Of a DNA stretch of 64,000 nt, positions 18,905-27,935 are shown piece by piece. Made by a program: the position numbers and the translations under genes. Source of the stretch: Thermodesulfobacteriota bacterium (lineage in GTDB: Bacteria > Desulfobacterota_D > UBA1144 > Nemesobacterales > UBA2774); assembly GCA_021604765.1 (NCBI GenBank), contig BQJP01000011.1, positions 1-64,000 on the forward strand, read 5' to 3'. Every line of letters begins with the position of its first letter. Position 1 is the first letter of the stretch. Below the pieces are notes generated by a model. The model made no database searches. It was given only the letters and a program-made list of their open reading frames with translations, and had not been told where the DNA came from.

Positions 18905-21837
18905 TTTTCCTTAGTAGCCCAATCTTTGGTCTCTATATCACCCAATATATTGAAATAAGAAATATGTTGTTCTCCCGATCCGTTTGAAGATATAAGACCT
19001 ATAAGAGGGTTATTATCTTTGGCGACTAATGTCATTATAGTATCTATATCGAGCCCGTTTACTTGAGATTTGCCTCCTGGGAAAGGAGTAAACTCACCTG
19101 CTATACGTAGTACTCCATGCTCAGCATAGGGGCCATGGCTATGTCCACCACCACCTTTATAATAATACATCGCAACTTTAGGATCATCAGTTTCTTCAGA
19201 AGGAGTTACGGCAATTAGGGCTCTATAGGGATTTGGTGCGGGCGGGTTCTTCCCAACCTCCGTTACTGGCGGATATTGAAAATATCCTCCAGCAAGATTG
19301 TCGGCGGCGATATTAAGCCCCTGGGTTCCGGGAGTTACCTTCGTCGTATCGACAACGATAGTTTCAGCAGGATTCTCGGCCCTCGATATCAATTGTCCAC
19401 TCAAAACCATAACTCGGTTTGTGGCACCTGGACCGTGAGAAAGTACAATATCGTCCCAATTGTCTCCATCCACATCTCCCGAGGCGATATTGACTCCCGA
19501 ATTGGCATAATTTTTATCAAGAACAGGTGCTTCAAATACAATATTTTCCTTTAGTGAGCCATCATCAGACTCAATAATCTTATATACCGCGACTTTAGGG
19601 CTCAGACCTTTGCCTGAACCAACTACTATTTCACCAACGCTGTCCCCATCAATGTCGCCTATAGCTATCGTAGCACCGTCTCCCTTTCCTTCGAAAGGTA
19701 TAAACTCAAGTACCTGAGCGTTATTGTTCTGGTAATCAAAAACATGGATTAGAGGACTACCGGATTTCTTTGAAGTTACAATGTGTGCCCTGTAATTTGT
19801 GACTCCAATATGCTTTACTCCTGTTAATTGTCCTGCGTCAGCGTCAACTCCGCCTTTATACTCTTTGTCATAAGCCACAAATGACCCTGCCTTGAATCCA
19901 TCTGTTGCACGGGTTAGAACAACTTCCGGTGAGTTACCAGGAGAAGCTCCTGAGGCAGAGATGGAAGCGTCTCTAGGAGGTTCTACTTTGACCGTTACCA
20001 TCATTCCAGAATCTTCATGAAGAAGAACATGACAATGCATAACAAACTTGCCCACAAAGTTAGAGGCCTTGAGTCTGATATAAGTCTTGCTTCTTCCAGG
20101 GAAGGCAAACGTGTCGATATCTCTCGGCACATCATTTATGACCGGATTTTGAGGCAGATCAGTCCTCAGTTTTGTCAAACCCTGGTCCTCAAAATACTCA
20201 ATTTTTTCTATCACAAACTGGCCTTGATGAATGTGGAAAGGATGGGATACCTGAGAGTACGTAGAGATTACCCATCTCTCATTATCCCCAGAATAGCTCT
20301 GTGCCATCGCGAGGTCAGGGAAGGAACCGAAGTTTATTCTTCCACGGAAATTGTGCTCGTCAAAATCATAGGAAATATTTCGGGTGAAGTCAGGCTCAGT
20401 TGTATAATCTTTTGGAATTTCTGTCCCTTCGACTTGGGGTATAGGCCTGTCATCTGGTTCCCCTTTTACGCGAACTGTCGCCAGAATTACAGAAGGCACA
20501 TAAGACGTAGGCGGCTCAAAAGTTGCCATAGACGGAAGATTTGACACTTGATTTGTATAAGCCGCATCAACTACATTTACCAGATAATAATCCCCAGGTT
20601 CATCTGGGGCCGTTACAGCCCATGTCAACCTTTCACCCGGAGCAACATAGGTGTCTTTAGTTAAGTCGCGTTGTTTAATAAAATATGTATAGGCAGGGGT
20701 AAAATGATCGTTGCCATCTTGTGCAATTAATGTGCTTTTAAAGAGTTGTCCCTCAGGATCCATAGCTCCATTATTGTCGAGTTTTAATACTGCCAGAGAA
20801 TAAGCTGAATAAGGGTTAACATTCGCCATGGTCCATACCTGAGTCTCCCCCGGGCGAATCTCTATTATAGGATTAACCTGTCCGTTGACCATATACATCG
20901 GGGCGTATTTGGGAGCCATGTCAGGTCCGCCCTGAGCAGCGATTGGATTGGGGTTGCTAAAATGGGGGCTTGTACCTATCGCAGTTGGTCCGAGTTCGTA
21001 CATTCCGGGATTCTTCTTACTCTCTGCGAGGTTGAATCCATTTAGCACAAAGAGTTTTTGCTCAAGACCGCCGTATACAGAGCGCTTGTCAGTACCAACA
21101 ACGTTACCTACCTGCAGTATACCCGCAAGCCCTCCGTAGACTTGTGCAGTTGTTGATCTGTGAAAGTGGGGATGATACCAATTAACACCCTGATCATGGT
21201 TGTCAGGGATATTTATTTCGGATACGTATTTGCCTCCGGGCAGAAAAGTCCTGTATACGTTGTCAGAGTTTCCTGTCGGGCTTACAAGCATGCCGTGATA
21301 GTGGATATTCGAGTTGACCGGAACAGGGTCAGTCGGATCATAAGATTCCGTCTGATCTTGTAGCTCGGATAGCGGCAAACGTTTGTCGTTAATATGAAGG
21401 CGTATTGTGTCCCCAGGCTCAGCTACAAGAGTTTGATTGGGAAAAAGGCTGTTATATGAGCTTACTATGCCGCCAAGTCTGGAAGGGCCGCTGTAAGTTA
21501 TCACTTTATAGGGCTTTGAGCCCACGAGCATGGGGTTATCCGCAGTACCGGAGACGAGGTTAAAAGTGGCTTCAAGAAGTCCGTCCTTTGAATTTATTGC
21601 CCATTTTTCTGAAAAAAGATCTAAAAGGGGTCCGTCCGAAGGCAACTCCTGACCAGTGTAAGGAACGAGCTGACTGCCTATGGCTTTTGGGGCCAGGAAT
21701 TTCTCTTTGCAAGGGAGAAATGCGTTATCGGTTTTCTTAGCCGGACACTGTGCTTTAGGATAGTCTTGTGCATACACAATATTAGAAAGCAAAAAAACCA
21801 CAGAACTTATCATTAAGGATACGATAATTTCTCTCAT
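18901..21837 (-). CDS. Periplasmic multicopper oxidase with C-terminal FG-GAP repeats
   Basis: Oxidises a substrate at a type 1 copper and reduces O2 at a trinuclear site. ATG at 21,837 is chosen because it gives a signal peptide ending NIVYAQ; an upstream ATG at 21,912 would put 25 residues before it. All four copper motifs are present: HYHG near residue 177, HPHFH near 222, HPFHIH near 529, and HCHVLLHEDSGMM near 600. After about residue 650 come calcium-binding-type FG-GAP units (IGDIDGDSVGEIVVG, SGDVDGDNWDDIVLS). At 978 residues it is about twice a usual oxidase because of this extension. The substrate (metal, phenol or bilirubin-like) is not deducible. Confidence 0.92.
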   Translation of the reverse strand: MREIIVSLMISSVVFLLSNIVYAQDYPKAQCPAKKTDNAFLPCKEKFLAPKAIGSQLVPYTGQELPSDGPLLDLFSEKWAINSKDGLLEATFNLVSGTADNPMLVGSKPYKVITYSGPSRLGGIVSSYNSLFPNQTLVAEPGDTIRLHINDKRLPLSELQDQTESYDPTDPVPVNSNIHYHGMLVSPTGNSDNVYRTFLPGGKYVSEINIPDNHDQGVNWYHPHFHRSTTAQVYGGLAGILQVGNVVGTDKRSVYGGLEQKLFVLNGFNLAESKKNPGMYELGPTAIGTSPHFSNPNPIAAQGGPDMAPKYAPMYMVNGQVNPIIEIRPGETQVWTMANVNPYSAYSLAVLKLDNNGAMDPEGQLFKSTLIAQDGNDHFTPAYTYFIKQRDLTKDTYVAPGERLTWAVTAPDEPGDYYLVNVVDAAYTNQVSNLPSMATFEPPTSYVPSVILATVRVKGEPDDRPIPQVEGTEIPKDYTTEPDFTRNISYDFDEHNFRGRINFGSFPDLAMAQSYSGDNERWVISTYSQVSHPFHIHQGQFVIEKIEYFEDQGLTKLRTDLPQNPVINDVPRDIDTFAFPGRSKTYIRLKASNFVGKFVMHCHVLLHEDSGMMVTVKVEPPRDASISASGASPGNSPEVVLTRATDGFKAGSFVAYDKEYKGGVDADAGQLTGVKHIGVTNYRAHIVTSKKSGSPLIHVFDYQNNNAQVLEFIPFEGKGDGATIAIGDIDGDSVGEIVVGSGKGLSPKVAVYKIIESDDGSLKENIVFEAPVLDKNYANSGVNIASGDVDGDNWDDIVLSHGPGATNRVMVLSGQLISRAENPAETIVVDTTKVTPGTQGLNIAADNLAGGYFQYPPVTEVGKNPPAPNPYRALIAVTPSEETDDPKVAMYYYKGGGGHSHGPYAEHGVLRIAGEFTPFPGGKSQVNGLDIDTIMTLVAKDNNPLIGLISSNGSGEQHISYFNILGDIETKDWATKEK

Positions 21838-21924
21838 CACTAAACACCGCCATTTGTTTATAATAATATCCACCGTTATTTTTAAATTAGAATAAAGAAA
21901 GAATAATGTCAAGAATACAAATTC

Positions 21925-22824
21925 TTACCTAACATTAGATATCTTCTCTAATGCTAACAACAAAGCTTGAGTTCCTTTCCTGCCGTGTCCCTGAGCTTTG
22001 GTTGCTATGTATAACTGATTAACTAGTGAGAGTCCCGGAAGAGATAGGTTCATTTTCTTGGCCTCTTCTAGAGCAATTCCCATATCTTTTATAAAGTGCT
22101 CAACGTAAAACCCCGGGCGAAAATCCCGTTTGACCATTAATGGAGCTACATTGCTAAGCATCCAAGATGCAGCGGCCCCCTTGCTCACCGAGCTTAGCAT
22201 TGTATTGAGATCAAGTCCTGATTTATAGCCGTAGAGTAGTGTCTCACAAACTCCAATCATTAAGGAAGAGGCCATAATCTGATTGCACATCTTGGCGTGC
22301 TGCCCCTTACCTGGGCCACCCTGATGGACAATATTCTTCCCCATTAATTTAAAGAGCGGCATAACTGCTTCCACTGCTTTCTTATCCCCTCCTACCATAA
22401 TTGAAAGTGTCCCCGCTTGTGCCCCTATATCGCCACCGGATACCGGTGCGTCAACAGACCAAGCCCCCCTACCCATAGCCTCTTCATAAACCTCCTCAGA
22501 CAAAGATGGCTCTGTTGTAGTCATATCAACTATAATGCTTCCCTTATTAAGACCTTCAAAAATCCCATTCTCTCCAAAATAAACCTGCCTTACATCTTTA
22601 GGAAATCCCACTATGGTAAAAATTACATCTGCTTTCTCAGCGACTTCCTTAGGATTCCTTGCCCACTCTGCACCTTCTTGTATTAATTTGTTTGCTTTTC
22701 TTTTTGTCCTGTTATATACGACCGCTTTATACCCTTTTTTTATTAAGTGGCTGCACATCGAGCTACCCATGACACCTGTTCCAATCCAACCAATAGTAGT
22801 TTTTTTCGGGCTTATTTTTAACAT
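21925..22824 (-). CDS. Beta-hydroxyacid dehydrogenase (3-hydroxyisobutyrate dehydrogenase / tartronate semialdehyde reductase family)
   Basis: A 299-residue NAD(P)-dependent dehydrogenase. Rossmann motif IGWIGTGVMGSSM near residue 12, substrate motif DAPVSGGDIGAQAGTLSIMVGG near 120-142, and the catalytic lysine region GKGQHAKMCNQ near 172-182 (Lys in HAKMCNQ). Members reduce small semialdehydes such as tartronate, succinate or glyoxylate semialdehyde; which one is not clear here. The arginine pattern after the Rossmann fold (NRTKRKANK) favours NADPH. It lies 87 bp upstream of the oxidase gene on the same strand. Confidence 0.88.
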   Translation of the reverse strand: MLKISPKKTTIGWIGTGVMGSSMCSHLIKKGYKAVVYNRTKRKANKLIQEGAEWARNPKEVAEKADVIFTIVGFPKDVRQVYFGENGIFEGLNKGSIIVDMTTTEPSLSEEVYEEAMGRGAWSVDAPVSGGDIGAQAGTLSIMVGGDKKAVEAVMPLFKLMGKNIVHQGGPGKGQHAKMCNQIMASSLMIGVCETLLYGYKSGLDLNTMLSSVSKGAAASWMLSNVAPLMVKRDFRPGFYVEHFIKDMGIALEEAKKMNLSLPGLSLVNQLYIATKAQGHGRKGTQALLLALEKISNVR

Positions 22825-23009
22825 TTATAGAACCTCCTTCATCTGGTGATAATATCAATTTCGAGCTGAACTGTAAAAGAATAACAAAACTATCACAACA
22901 ATAATAGAATCTTATATGCGACAAGATGCTAAATACGTTTACAATAGCAATATTCTTTTGTAAAATACAGGCTCTATATATAGTAAGAAGGCGCTAGAAC
23001 CTCTATAAT

Positions 23010-23987
23010 ATGAATTTAAAAAACCTACTTATCAGACTTTTGGCTATTTTGATAGTCTTTATTGTAATTTTGACTCTGGGAGAAGTACTCATCAGAGTTT
23101 ATCTCCATTTCAATACAGCATATGATATAGAGATGACCAAGTATGCATTGAATCTTAAAAATGATTCCGACAACAAATTAATTGGCCATATACATACACC
23201 AAATAAATCAATGGAACTTATGGATGTAATGGTTGATATAAATTCTGATGGTCTCAGGGACAAAGAATATCCTGTTTCTAGGAGTGATAAACATAGAATT
23301 ATATTTCTGGGTGATTCACTTACGTTTGGGTGGGGAGTCAAGGAAGAAGAAACATTTGCAACCCTCATCGAAGAGGATCTCAGCTCAAGTTCTCCTACTG
23401 AAGTCTTAAACTTCGGCACAGGGAATTATAATACCGAGCAGGAAGTGAACCTTTTCATCGAGAAAGGCCTTAAATACAATCCAGACAAGGTAGTTCTTTT
23501 TTATTTTATTAATGATGCAGAAGTAACACCAGAAAAATCTGGCCTTTGGTTTTTAGGTTATTCCCAATTCATTTCTTTTTACTGGTCAAGGATTAATTCG
23601 CTATTAAATAATTTCCTTCCATCTAAAAGTTTCAAAGAATACTATGAGTCTCTATATGATGAAAATCAGCAAGGCTGGATAAATGCAAGAAAAGCCATAA
23701 TTGAGCTAAGAGATATTTGCGAAAGTAAGGGAATTGAATTCCAGGTAGTACTTTTGCCGGAGCTTCATGATGTGAATAACGAAATTTTTGCAAATGTATA
23801 CAATAATTTGGCATTATTTTTGAAGAATAATAATATTGATTACCTAAATTTAGCTAAGCTATTTGAAAATCATCCTAATCAAATAGAATTATGGGTCAGT
23901 TATGATGACGCTCATCCAAACAATATTGCACATAAAAAGATTGCTGAATCAGCATCAAAATTTATTTCAAATAAGGGGAAAGAATAG
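23010..23987 (+). CDS. Membrane-anchored SGNH/GDSL hydrolase
   Basis: A 325-residue protein with one N-terminal membrane helix (about residues 8-30) and a periplasmic SGNH fold. Block I FLGDSLTFGWG has the nucleophile Ser near residue 99; block III is NFGTGNYNTEQE (near 135); the catalytic Asp/His pair is in DDAHPNNIAH near residue 305. Such enzymes often act as O-acyl esterases or transferases on surface polymers. Its stop TAG overlaps the GTG of a 44-residue membrane protein, a pairing seen in polymer-modification loci. Confidence 0.85.
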   Translation: MNLKNLLIRLLAILIVFIVILTLGEVLIRVYLHFNTAYDIEMTKYALNLKNDSDNKLIGHIHTPNKSMELMDVMVDINSDGLRDKEYPVSRSDKHRIIFLGDSLTFGWGVKEEETFATLIEEDLSSSSPTEVLNFGTGNYNTEQEVNLFIEKGLKYNPDKVVLFYFINDAEVTPEKSGLWFLGYSQFISFYWSRINSLLNNFLPSKSFKEYYESLYDENQQGWINARKAIIELRDICESKGIEFQVVLLPELHDVNNEIFANVYNNLALFLKNNNIDYLNLAKLFENHPNQIELWVSYDDAHPNNIAHKKIAESASKFISNKGKE

Positions 23988-24121
23988 TGTTTAAAAATTT
24001 CTTCTCAAGATACAAATATTACCTTCTTACTGCACTGATAATATTTATCGTATTAACAGCTCTGTTAATCCTTTTCTCAAGCGGGCCTCAACAAGGTGGA
24101 TTTAACTATCAAATTTTTTAG
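23987..24121 (+). CDS. 44-residue single-helix membrane protein, DUF5989-like
   Basis: GTG at 23,987-23,989 overlaps the TAG of the SGNH gene by one base, which argues for translational coupling. The product starts MFKNFFSRYKYYLLTAL, continues with a hydrophobic helix (about residues 12-31), then a short polar part ending NYQIF. This basic-helix-polar-aromatic layout and length resemble the DUF5989 family, found next to SGNH and SxtJ proteins. It is too short for most ORF callers. The family match is by eye and unproven. Confidence 0.6.
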   Translation: MFKNFFSRYKYYLLTALIIFIVLTALLILFSSGPQQGGFNYQIF

Positions 24122-24200
24122 TCTATCTTGCAATTAGCTGAAAAAAATTGATCCAAGCAAAAGACAACAAGGCTTGTTACAATAGCCGATTTTGAATACA

Positions 24201-24221
24201 AAAAAGGGAGCCGAAGCCCCC
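24201..24221 (-). terminator. Intrinsic terminator after the metzincin-like gene
   Basis: On the minus strand: GGGGGC-TTCG-GCTCCC followed by TTTTT. It is a six-pair stem with one G-U pair and a stable UUCG tetraloop, 16 bp past the stop codon at 24,237. The G-U pair forms only on the minus strand, which fixes the direction. Confidence 0.85.
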
Positions 24222-24236
24222 TTATATACTAAAGAT

Positions 24237-25292
24237 TTAATGAATATGGTGATTTTTTATGCAATGCTTAATATTGTCACGGTTATTAGCATAATCCTGT
24301 TGACCTGCTATATGATCATATCCATATGTATGAGCTAATTCATGCTTCATATTCTCTAACCAGTGACAAGAATTCTGACCGTTCATAGCCATGGTTACGT
24401 CTACACTCCTTCGTGGATTTGATAGAGTCCCGATAAAGGAACATCCACAAATATTTGGCGTATTTGCACACCCAAAATTGTTTTTAATGTCTGAAGCATT
24501 AAAATACATAAGGACTGTAAGATCAACCGGAGCTTTAATGAATGAAGAACCGTTATGCGCTTTCATACAATCAACCCATGGACAGTCGCTTCCATTACTG
24601 CTGGTGTGACTACAACTTACAGTAGAAGATATAGCAACATTTTTCTTTAGATGATCGAAAATAGAGTTTAAATGACAGCTAAAGGCAACATATTCTACAC
24701 ACACTTCAAAACCAGGTATTTTGCCATCAGAACTATCATCGTCTGTAAAAGTGGCAGTATTGCAAGTCCCTGAAGGGACAGTGGAACCACCACAGTTAGA
24801 ACCCTGGACACTATTTGCATATGCCGGAGTATTTACAAAATCGAAAATAATATCGCTAAAGTCAATAGAATAAAGATCAAGCCCCTTTACTGTTTCTACA
24901 AGATCATCTAGCGTAACAGGTCGGGTTTCTGCATCGGGATCAAACTCTAATATCTTAAAAAATACTTCCTTTTTCCCTTTACTTTGAGCATACTCCATTT
25001 GTTCTTTCATGCTAATATTTGGATTTCTCGGATTAATGACAAATACAATTGTGGGATCATTTTCATCGGAAGCTCTAGAATCCGGAATATTTACGCTTTC
25101 AGAACTTCGCGAACTATAACCAGTTGGTAAATCATTTTTTATTCTTTGAGGTAATTCAGCGGGATCGCCAATTATCGTTACCCTCGGCTCGGTTGCGCTT
25201 TTATCCTGACTTTGACCGATAGTATAAAAACCGCCTATTCCTAACAAAACTACAAAAATTACCAAAACTACTCTATTGATATCTGAACGCAT
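24237..25292 (-). CDS. Secreted Cys-rich protein with metzincin-type zinc-protease motif
   Basis: A 351-residue protein with an N-terminal hydrophobic export signal (about residues 7-27). Residues near 316-326 read HELAHTYGYDH, an exact HExxHxxGxxH zinc-binding and catalytic motif of the metzincin clan. At least ten cysteines between about residues 165 and 310 suggest disulphides in the periplasm or outside the cell. No known metzincin family is recognised for the rest. The metzincin Met-turn is not evident, since only about 25 residues follow the motif. A strong terminator follows; it is a single-gene unit. Confidence 0.7.
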   Translation of the reverse strand: MRSDINRVVLVIFVVLLGIGGFYTIGQSQDKSATEPRVTIIGDPAELPQRIKNDLPTGYSSRSSESVNIPDSRASDENDPTIVFVINPRNPNISMKEQMEYAQSKGKKEVFFKILEFDPDAETRPVTLDDLVETVKGLDLYSIDFSDIIFDFVNTPAYANSVQGSNCGGSTVPSGTCNTATFTDDDSSDGKIPGFEVCVEYVAFSCHLNSIFDHLKKNVAISSTVSCSHTSSNGSDCPWVDCMKAHNGSSFIKAPVDLTVLMYFNASDIKNNFGCANTPNICGCSFIGTLSNPRRSVDVTMAMNGQNSCHWLENMKHELAHTYGYDHIAGQQDYANNRDNIKHCIKNHHIH

Positions 25293-25438
25293 TGCCTAAT
25301 GCCTCCTTAAATAGATTTAACAGTGTTCCCTCTCTTAAAAGAACACCATTTGTTATAGTTATAGAACATTTCTATTTCCAAATCTGTAGTTTAAATTGCT
25401 TTTTTTTGTAGATTTTTGACCACAAAGTTGAGGAGGGG

Positions 25439-26365
25439 TTAATCTATTAGATTATTTTTTATTGCATAGCGTATTAACTCTGAGTTTGTTTCTATATTTA
25501 ATTTCTCAAGAATGCGGGCACGGTATGTGCTAACAGTGCTGTTACTGAGATACATCTCTTTAGCTATATCTCTTATACTCTTACCGTAGGCAATCATTAA
25601 CATTACTTTATACTCTTGATTCGACAGTAAACTATGTAGAGCCTTCTGAGTTGCTATTTCTTTCCCCACATCTTTAGTAAGTTTTTCAGCCAGTGATGAA
25701 TCTAGATATTGCACTTTGTTAAGTATGTTTTTAATAGAATTTACTATTTCGTGCTGTTCACGTAAGGTTCTGATTTCATTCTCAGCCCGCCTGTGATCTT
25801 CAATTTTCTGCATAAGACGTTGATTGGTTTTTTCAAGCTCGGCAGTCCGGATTTTAACACGCTCCTCCATTTCCTCATAGAGTTTAGCCTTTGCTATTGC
25901 TATACCAATGTTATGCCCAATAGATACATTTAATTTTACTTCCTGCTCGCTAAACTTTCCTGTTTTATAACTGGCGAGCCATATACAGCCTAAAACAATT
26001 CCCTCAAGCACGATAGGGATGCCAAGCCCTCTGCGGTGTCCCATGTCCTTTCCCGCCGGTCCTATATTCTTATCTTTTTGTATATCCTCAACATTAATAA
26101 CTTTTCCTGTGTTAAGTAATTTCCATGTAATCCCCTTAGGATAGGGAATTCTTGATGCTCTGCTTAAATAGTCTTCAGTAAGATTTCTGTGGGCTTCAAG
26201 AACGGCCTCTTTTCTATCCTTACTTATTATATAAATAAAGGCCATATCTACATCTTTTAGGGTTAAGACTAAGTCTAAAGCAGTATTATAGATATGGTGC
26301 AGGTCAAAATATTCATGCACCGCACTAGTAATAGTGTGTAGTATTTCTAAATCACCTTTTGCCAT
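25439..26365 (-). CDS. GAF-domain LuxR-type transcriptional regulator
   Basis: A 308-residue protein: an N-terminal GAF domain (about residues 5-150, including KGITWKLLNTGKVINVEDIQKD and RRGLGIPIVLEG), a coiled coil (about 155-210), and a C-terminal LuxR helix-turn-helix (LLSNQEYKVMLMIAYGKSIRDIAKEMYLSNSTVSTYRARILEKL, about 245-290). There is no phosphoacceptor domain, so it probably senses a small ligand directly. It lies next to the tRNA used by the island but outside it. The 303 bp between it and the tRNA hold only the tRNA promoter that I can recognise. Confidence 0.88.
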   Translation of the reverse strand: MAKGDLEILHTITSAVHEYFDLHHIYNTALDLVLTLKDVDMAFIYIISKDRKEAVLEAHRNLTEDYLSRASRIPYPKGITWKLLNTGKVINVEDIQKDKNIGPAGKDMGHRRGLGIPIVLEGIVLGCIWLASYKTGKFSEQEVKLNVSIGHNIGIAIAKAKLYEEMEERVKIRTAELEKTNQRLMQKIEDHRRAENEIRTLREQHEIVNSIKNILNKVQYLDSSLAEKLTKDVGKEIATQKALHSLLSNQEYKVMLMIAYGKSIRDIAKEMYLSNSTVSTYRARILEKLNIETNSELIRYAIKNNLID

Positions 26366-26607
26366 CTATAAGTAAATAATAATATAAAATATCTTTAAAA
26401 GTAAAGAAAATTTACAAACTGGCGACGAAAGGGAATTTAACCCGAAATCAAAGAAAAATCGCTTTTTTCAGAGCTATGCATATAAATTGATCTCAACAGC
26501 AAAGCTAATCAAATATTTACCTATGAAAGATACAATAATCTTCAAAATCAATCACTTTTAGACAAAGATTAAATAATACAACCGAAGAATCTATAGTATG
26601 CCCTCTA

Positions 26608-26635
26608 TTGATGGATAGCTAAAATTCTGTAATAT
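26608..26635 (+). promoter_or_regulatory. Promoter of tRNA-Arg
   Basis: TTGATG (26,608-26,613), a 16-bp spacer, then TAATAT (26,630-26,635). The predicted transcription start near 26,642 is about 27 nt before the mature tRNA 5' end. Confidence 0.55.
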
Positions 26636-26668
26636 ATAATCACTTTAATTAAGCTGATCAGACTCTAA

Positions 26669-26745
26669 GTCCCCGTAGCTCAGTAGGATAGAGCGCAGGA
26701 TTCCTAATCCTGAGGTCAGAGGTTCGAATCCTCTCGGGGACGCCA
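26669..26745 (+). tRNA. tRNA-Arg (anticodon CCT)
   Basis: A full cloverleaf can be drawn: acceptor GTCCCCG/CGGGGAC, D stem GCTC/GAGC, anticodon stem CAGGA/TCCTG with loop TTCCTAA (anticodon CCT, codon AGG), T stem AGAGG/CCTCT with TTCGAAT loop, discriminator G and an encoded CCA at 26,743-26,745. Its 3' part is the integration site of the island. Confidence 0.97.
26697..26743 (+). repeat. Left attachment site (attL) within tRNA-Arg
   Basis: 47 bp from the anticodon stem to the first base of the encoded CCA, identical to 61,316-61,362 except for one T/C difference in the variable loop. The element supplies this 3' end, so the tRNA stays functional. Confidence 0.9.
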
Positions 26746-26781
26746 ACAATTTCAATAGGTTGCACTCGTTTCCAATTAAAG

Positions 26782-27831
26782 TTATTCGGCAATGTCAGTG
26801 GATTTGTCAGTAGCAGGGCGTGAAAATTTATTAGAAAGTAGCTCTACAGCCTCAATTAGTGAATTTTCAGGATGAGAATATCGCATCGTCATTTTTAAAT
26901 CACTGTGGCCGAGAATCTTGCTTACAGCTACTATCGAAGCTCCCGATTCTATCATTCGTGTAGCAGCTGTATGTCTTAGGTCGTGGAATCTTAAACCCTT
27001 AATTTCGGCCTTTCGACAGGCGCCATTGAAAGCGTTTTTTATGGAATCATGAAATTTGTATGGCTTTCCGGTCTGAGAAAGAAAGACATATTCACTTCTT
27101 ATGCTCTTCAGTTTTTGTTCAAGCAGAAGAGATTTTAAATTTGAATTTATTGGAATACGCCTTGTTTTTTTGTTCTTTGTGTTAGTTTGGTCTATCGTAA
27201 TTACTCCATTCTCAAGATCTACATTGGACCACTTGAGCGAAAGTATTTCAGATTTTCTCATACCTGTATTTAAAGCTGTAATAATTATTGGTTTGAGATG
27301 TTTATTTGAAATTGACAAAAGCTTATCCTCTTCTATAAAGGTTAAAATCCTTTCTTTTAAATTTTCCTCTGGTAACAGTCCTGATATAGAAACGGGATTT
27401 TCTCCAGAAAAACTATTCCATCTTTTAGCGAGATTATATATTTGTCTCAAGGTAGAAAGTTCGCGATTGACCGTAGCCGGTTTTACTTTCCGAAGTCGAA
27501 TTTCTTTGAAATCATCTATATCCTTTGGAGATATTTCCGAAATCTTCTTATTGCCGTAGAGCTCTAACAAGGTGCTTAGACTGTATTCATATCTGTACCA
27601 GGATCTTCTTTTTAAAGTATCTCTAACATATTTAATGTAACTGGTCGCAAATACTCTAAGGAATGGATTATCAATCTGACCCGAATTTGCCTCTAGTTCC
27701 TTTTTTCTTAATTCTTCACGAGCCATAGTTTTGGTAATATTTTTCCTATTACCAAGAGCTTTTCGCTTTATCTTGCCATTTACCTTATATTCTCCAACCC
27801 ATGATTTGCCTCTTTGGAATACGCTTCCCAT
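26782..27831 (-). CDS. Tyrosine site-specific integrase
   Basis: A 349-residue phage-type integrase: N-terminal arm-binding part (MGSVFQRGKSWVGEYK, about residues 1-50), core SAM-like domain (50-150), and a catalytic domain with Arg in ALNTGMRKSEIL (near 190), HDLRHTAATRM (His and Arg near 292-295), HSDLKMTMRYSH (second His) and the nucleophile Tyr in RYSH. It lies 36 bp from tRNA-Arg with its 3' end facing the tRNA, the standard layout for tRNA-targeted islands. Its last codons contain one copy of the 24-bp end repeat. Confidence 0.96.
   Translation of the reverse strand: MGSVFQRGKSWVGEYKVNGKIKRKALGNRKNITKTMAREELRKKELEANSGQIDNPFLRVFATSYIKYVRDTLKRRSWYRYEYSLSTLLELYGNKKISEISPKDIDDFKEIRLRKVKPATVNRELSTLRQIYNLAKRWNSFSGENPVSISGLLPEENLKERILTFIEEDKLLSISNKHLKPIIITALNTGMRKSEILSLKWSNVDLENGVITIDQTNTKNKKTRRIPINSNLKSLLLEQKLKSIRSEYVFLSQTGKPYKFHDSIKNAFNGACRKAEIKGLRFHDLRHTAATRMIESGASIVAVSKILGHSDLKMTMRYSHPENSLIEAVELLSNKFSRPATDKSTDIAE
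26791..26814 (+). repeat. Left inner repeat, probable integrase arm site
   Basis: A 24-bp element with two ATTTGTCAGT/AATGTCAGT-like halves, matching 61,181-61,204 at 21 of 24 positions in the same orientation. It lies 47 bp inside attL, within the 3' end of the integrase gene. Confidence 0.6.
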
Positions 27832-27908
27832 ATTAATGAACCTCCCTATTAATACATGTTAGCATGCTAGCAGCTGCATCTCTTAATGTCAAGATAACAT
27901 GTTTAAAC

Positions 27909-27926
27909 TTATCAGAGATATGATAA
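27909..27926. promoter_or_regulatory. Inverted repeat before the RHH gene, possible operator
   Basis: TTATCA-N6-TGATAA, 10 bp before the ATG of the ribbon-helix-helix gene and in the gap with the divergent integrase. Small RHH proteins often bind such repeats; that use here is inference. Confidence 0.45.
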
Positions 27927-27935
27927 ATTAGATTT

